A stretch of DNA of 5,947 nucleotides from Bacteroidetes bacterium QH_10_64_19. GTDB lineage: Bacteria > Bacteroidota > Rhodothermia > Rhodothermales > Salinibacteraceae. Numbering within the stretch: position 1 is the first letter of the stretch; every line of letters starts with the position of its first letter. Below, piece by piece: positions 5,084 to 5,947 of the stretch. The stretch spans positions 1-5,947 of the forward strand of contig PXSY01000105.1 of NCBI GenBank assembly GCA_003023125.1, given 5' to 3'. The translations under genes and the position numbers were made by a program. The notes beneath the pieces were generated by a model, which ran no database searches, was not told the DNA's origin, and worked only from the letters and a program-made list of their open reading frames with translations.

Positions 5084-5087
5084 CGGC

Positions 5088-5098
5088 ATAATAAAATA
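5088..5098 (-). promoter_or_regulatory. AT-rich tract, candidate -10 region for the membrane-protein pair
   Basis: Read on the - strand, 5098-5088 is TATTTTATTAT, the most AT-rich short tract in an otherwise GC-rich intergenic region. TATTAT (5093-5088) would make a fair -10, putting transcription start near 5080, inside the tandem repeats. No good -35 match lies 16-18 nt upstream, and no Bacteroidota-type TTTG/TAnnTTTG pair is visible, so this is tentative. Confidence 0.3.
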
Positions 5099-5244
5099 GC
5101 GGGAGCGGCACGCGTTCGGTGACCCGGACGCTCGATCTCCGGGGCAGCACCGATGAACGAACGAACTGCCCTCGCCTCGCGCCGTAGGAAATACAAATTC
5201 TGCACGTTTGCCCCTGCTCATTCCTTTCTCGCTGCTGTTTGGAC

Positions 5245-5947
5245 ATGACTCTCTCATTCCCAAAAATGATCCCCAGATGGGGCCGATTTCTTCTCTTTTG
5301 CGTGTTGGTCGGGGGAATCGCCGTGCCCGTCCACGCACAGCGGGAGGCCCCCCGTGCTTCACAGGACTGGGGAGCGGCGGTGCAGTTGTACGAACAGCAG
5401 CTTTATCCGGATGCCGCCTCAGCGCTTGCGGCCTTTCGGGACGCGCATCCGGCGCACGCCGCGGCGCCACAGTCGCTCTACCTGGAGGCACAGTCCGCCC
5501 TTGCCCGAGGGGACGACGCGAACACGCGCCGCCTGCTCGGCCGCCTCCAGCGCGAGTATCCGTCCCACCCACGCGCCCAGGCGGCCAAGCTCCGGCTCGC
5601 CCAGTACTACGCAGACCAGGGCGCGCCCGAACGAGCAAAGACGCAGCTTCGGGCGATTACCAGCGATCCGCACAGTGACGAAGAGGGCGCACGGGCACTC
5701 TACCTCCTTGCCCGCACCGAGCAGAAGCAGGACAACCTGGACGCTGCCCTCGTGCGCTTTGAACAGGTCCACAGACGGTATCCCAACGCCGACCTGGCCC
5801 CTGCCGCCCTCTATGCCCAGGGCACAACCCATGTACAGCAGCAACAGTACGACCGGGCGACCGCCGCCTTCGAGCAACTCGGCAACCAGTACCCGAATTC
5901 CGCCTTCGCCCAGAATCTCGGGACCATTCTGGGCGAGGTCTATTACC
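5245..5947 (+). CDS. Exported tetratricopeptide-repeat protein, 3' truncated by the window
   Basis: The frame opens at ATG 5245 and stays open to the edge, giving 234 residues of a longer protein. Residues 1-31 form a Sec signal peptide: basic K7/R11/R14, hydrophobic core FLLFCVLVGGIAVPV, and a VHA-Q cleavage site after A31. There is no lipobox. ATG 5266 (residue 8) is an alternative start that keeps the signal intact. The mature part is built of helix-turn-helix units of the TPR type: QLYEQQLYPDAASALAAF (48-65), SLYLEAQSALARGDDANTRRLL (77-98), LRLAQYYADQGAPERAK (116-132), ALYLLARTEQKQDNLDAALVRFEQV (151-175) and ALYAQGTTHVQQQQYDRATAAF (188-209). Units tend to end in YP (YPSHP, YPNAD, YPNSA), as in BamD/CpoB-like and Bacteroidota envelope TPR proteins. 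It is probably a periplasmic or outer-membrane-associated scaffold for protein-protein contacts; partners are unknown. It is transcribed divergently from the - strand pair across a 221-nt gap, and its start overlaps a 31-codon upstream ORF by ATGA. Confidence 0.87.
   Translation, partial: MTLSFPKMIPRWGRFLLFCVLVGGIAVPVHAQREAPRASQDWGAAVQLYEQQLYPDAASALAAFRDAHPAHAAAPQSLYLEAQSALARGDDANTRRLLGRLQREYPSHPRAQAAKLRLAQYYADQGAPERAKTQLRAITSDPHSDEEGARALYLLARTEQKQDNLDAALVRFEQVHRRYPNADLAPAALYAQGTTHVQQQQYDRATAAFEQLGNQYPNSAFAQNLGTILGEVYY

Noticed and set aside
4772..5638. Full-length 288-residue version of the small - strand membrane protein
   Set aside because: The upstream two thirds run antisense to the TPR gene and are Arg/Pro/Gly-rich; only the part from ATG 5023 has the acidic, anchored-protein character.
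5419..5877. 152-residue - strand frame at the right edge
   Set aside because: Antisense to the signal-peptide and TPR-bearing gene; no independent support.

Overview
The window is GC-rich chromosomal DNA. Its cytoplasmic proteins are rich in Asp and Glu (UvrC, the thioredoxin-fold protein and both small membrane-anchored proteins), and most start codons lack a clear Shine-Dalgarno sequence. This combination suggests a salt-adapted member of the Bacteroidota/Rhodothermota, such as a Salinibacter relative. The assignment is inferred from composition and style only; no alignment was possible.

Layout, left to right. Bases 1-90 hold the hydrophobic C-terminal tail of a + strand gene. Bases 91-356 form an untranslated region with several inverted repeats. 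Bases 357-2261 (+) are a complete, canonical uvrC, encoding the dual-incision nuclease subunit of nucleotide excision repair. A gap of about 325 nt follows, then a small acidic protein of unknown function (2587-2958, +). It converges with a thioredoxin-fold protein carrying a single-cysteine WCGDS site (3052-3681, -), and a hairpin lies between the two gene ends.

Two - strand genes follow and may form a transcription unit. The upstream one (4772-5023) encodes an 83-residue acidic protein with a C-terminal membrane helix. The downstream one (3916-4659) encodes a 247-residue protein with a DUF883/ElaB-like membrane helix, a long charged, alanine-rich helical region and a second hydrophobic C-terminal segment. 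They look like membrane-associated, envelope or stress-type proteins. Upstream of the pair is an 18-bp tandem repeat next to an AT-rich promoter-like tract. A divergent + strand gene begins at 5245: an exported tetratricopeptide-repeat protein that runs off the right edge.

Nothing indicates a mobile element, CRISPR array, rRNA, tRNA, defence island or secondary-metabolite cluster. The window is mostly ordinary housekeeping and lineage-specific genes. The points most worth a second look are the tandem operator-like repeat with the paired anchored proteins, the structured uvrC leader, the single-Cys thioredoxin-fold protein, and a 31-codon upstream ORF overlapping the start of the TPR gene.
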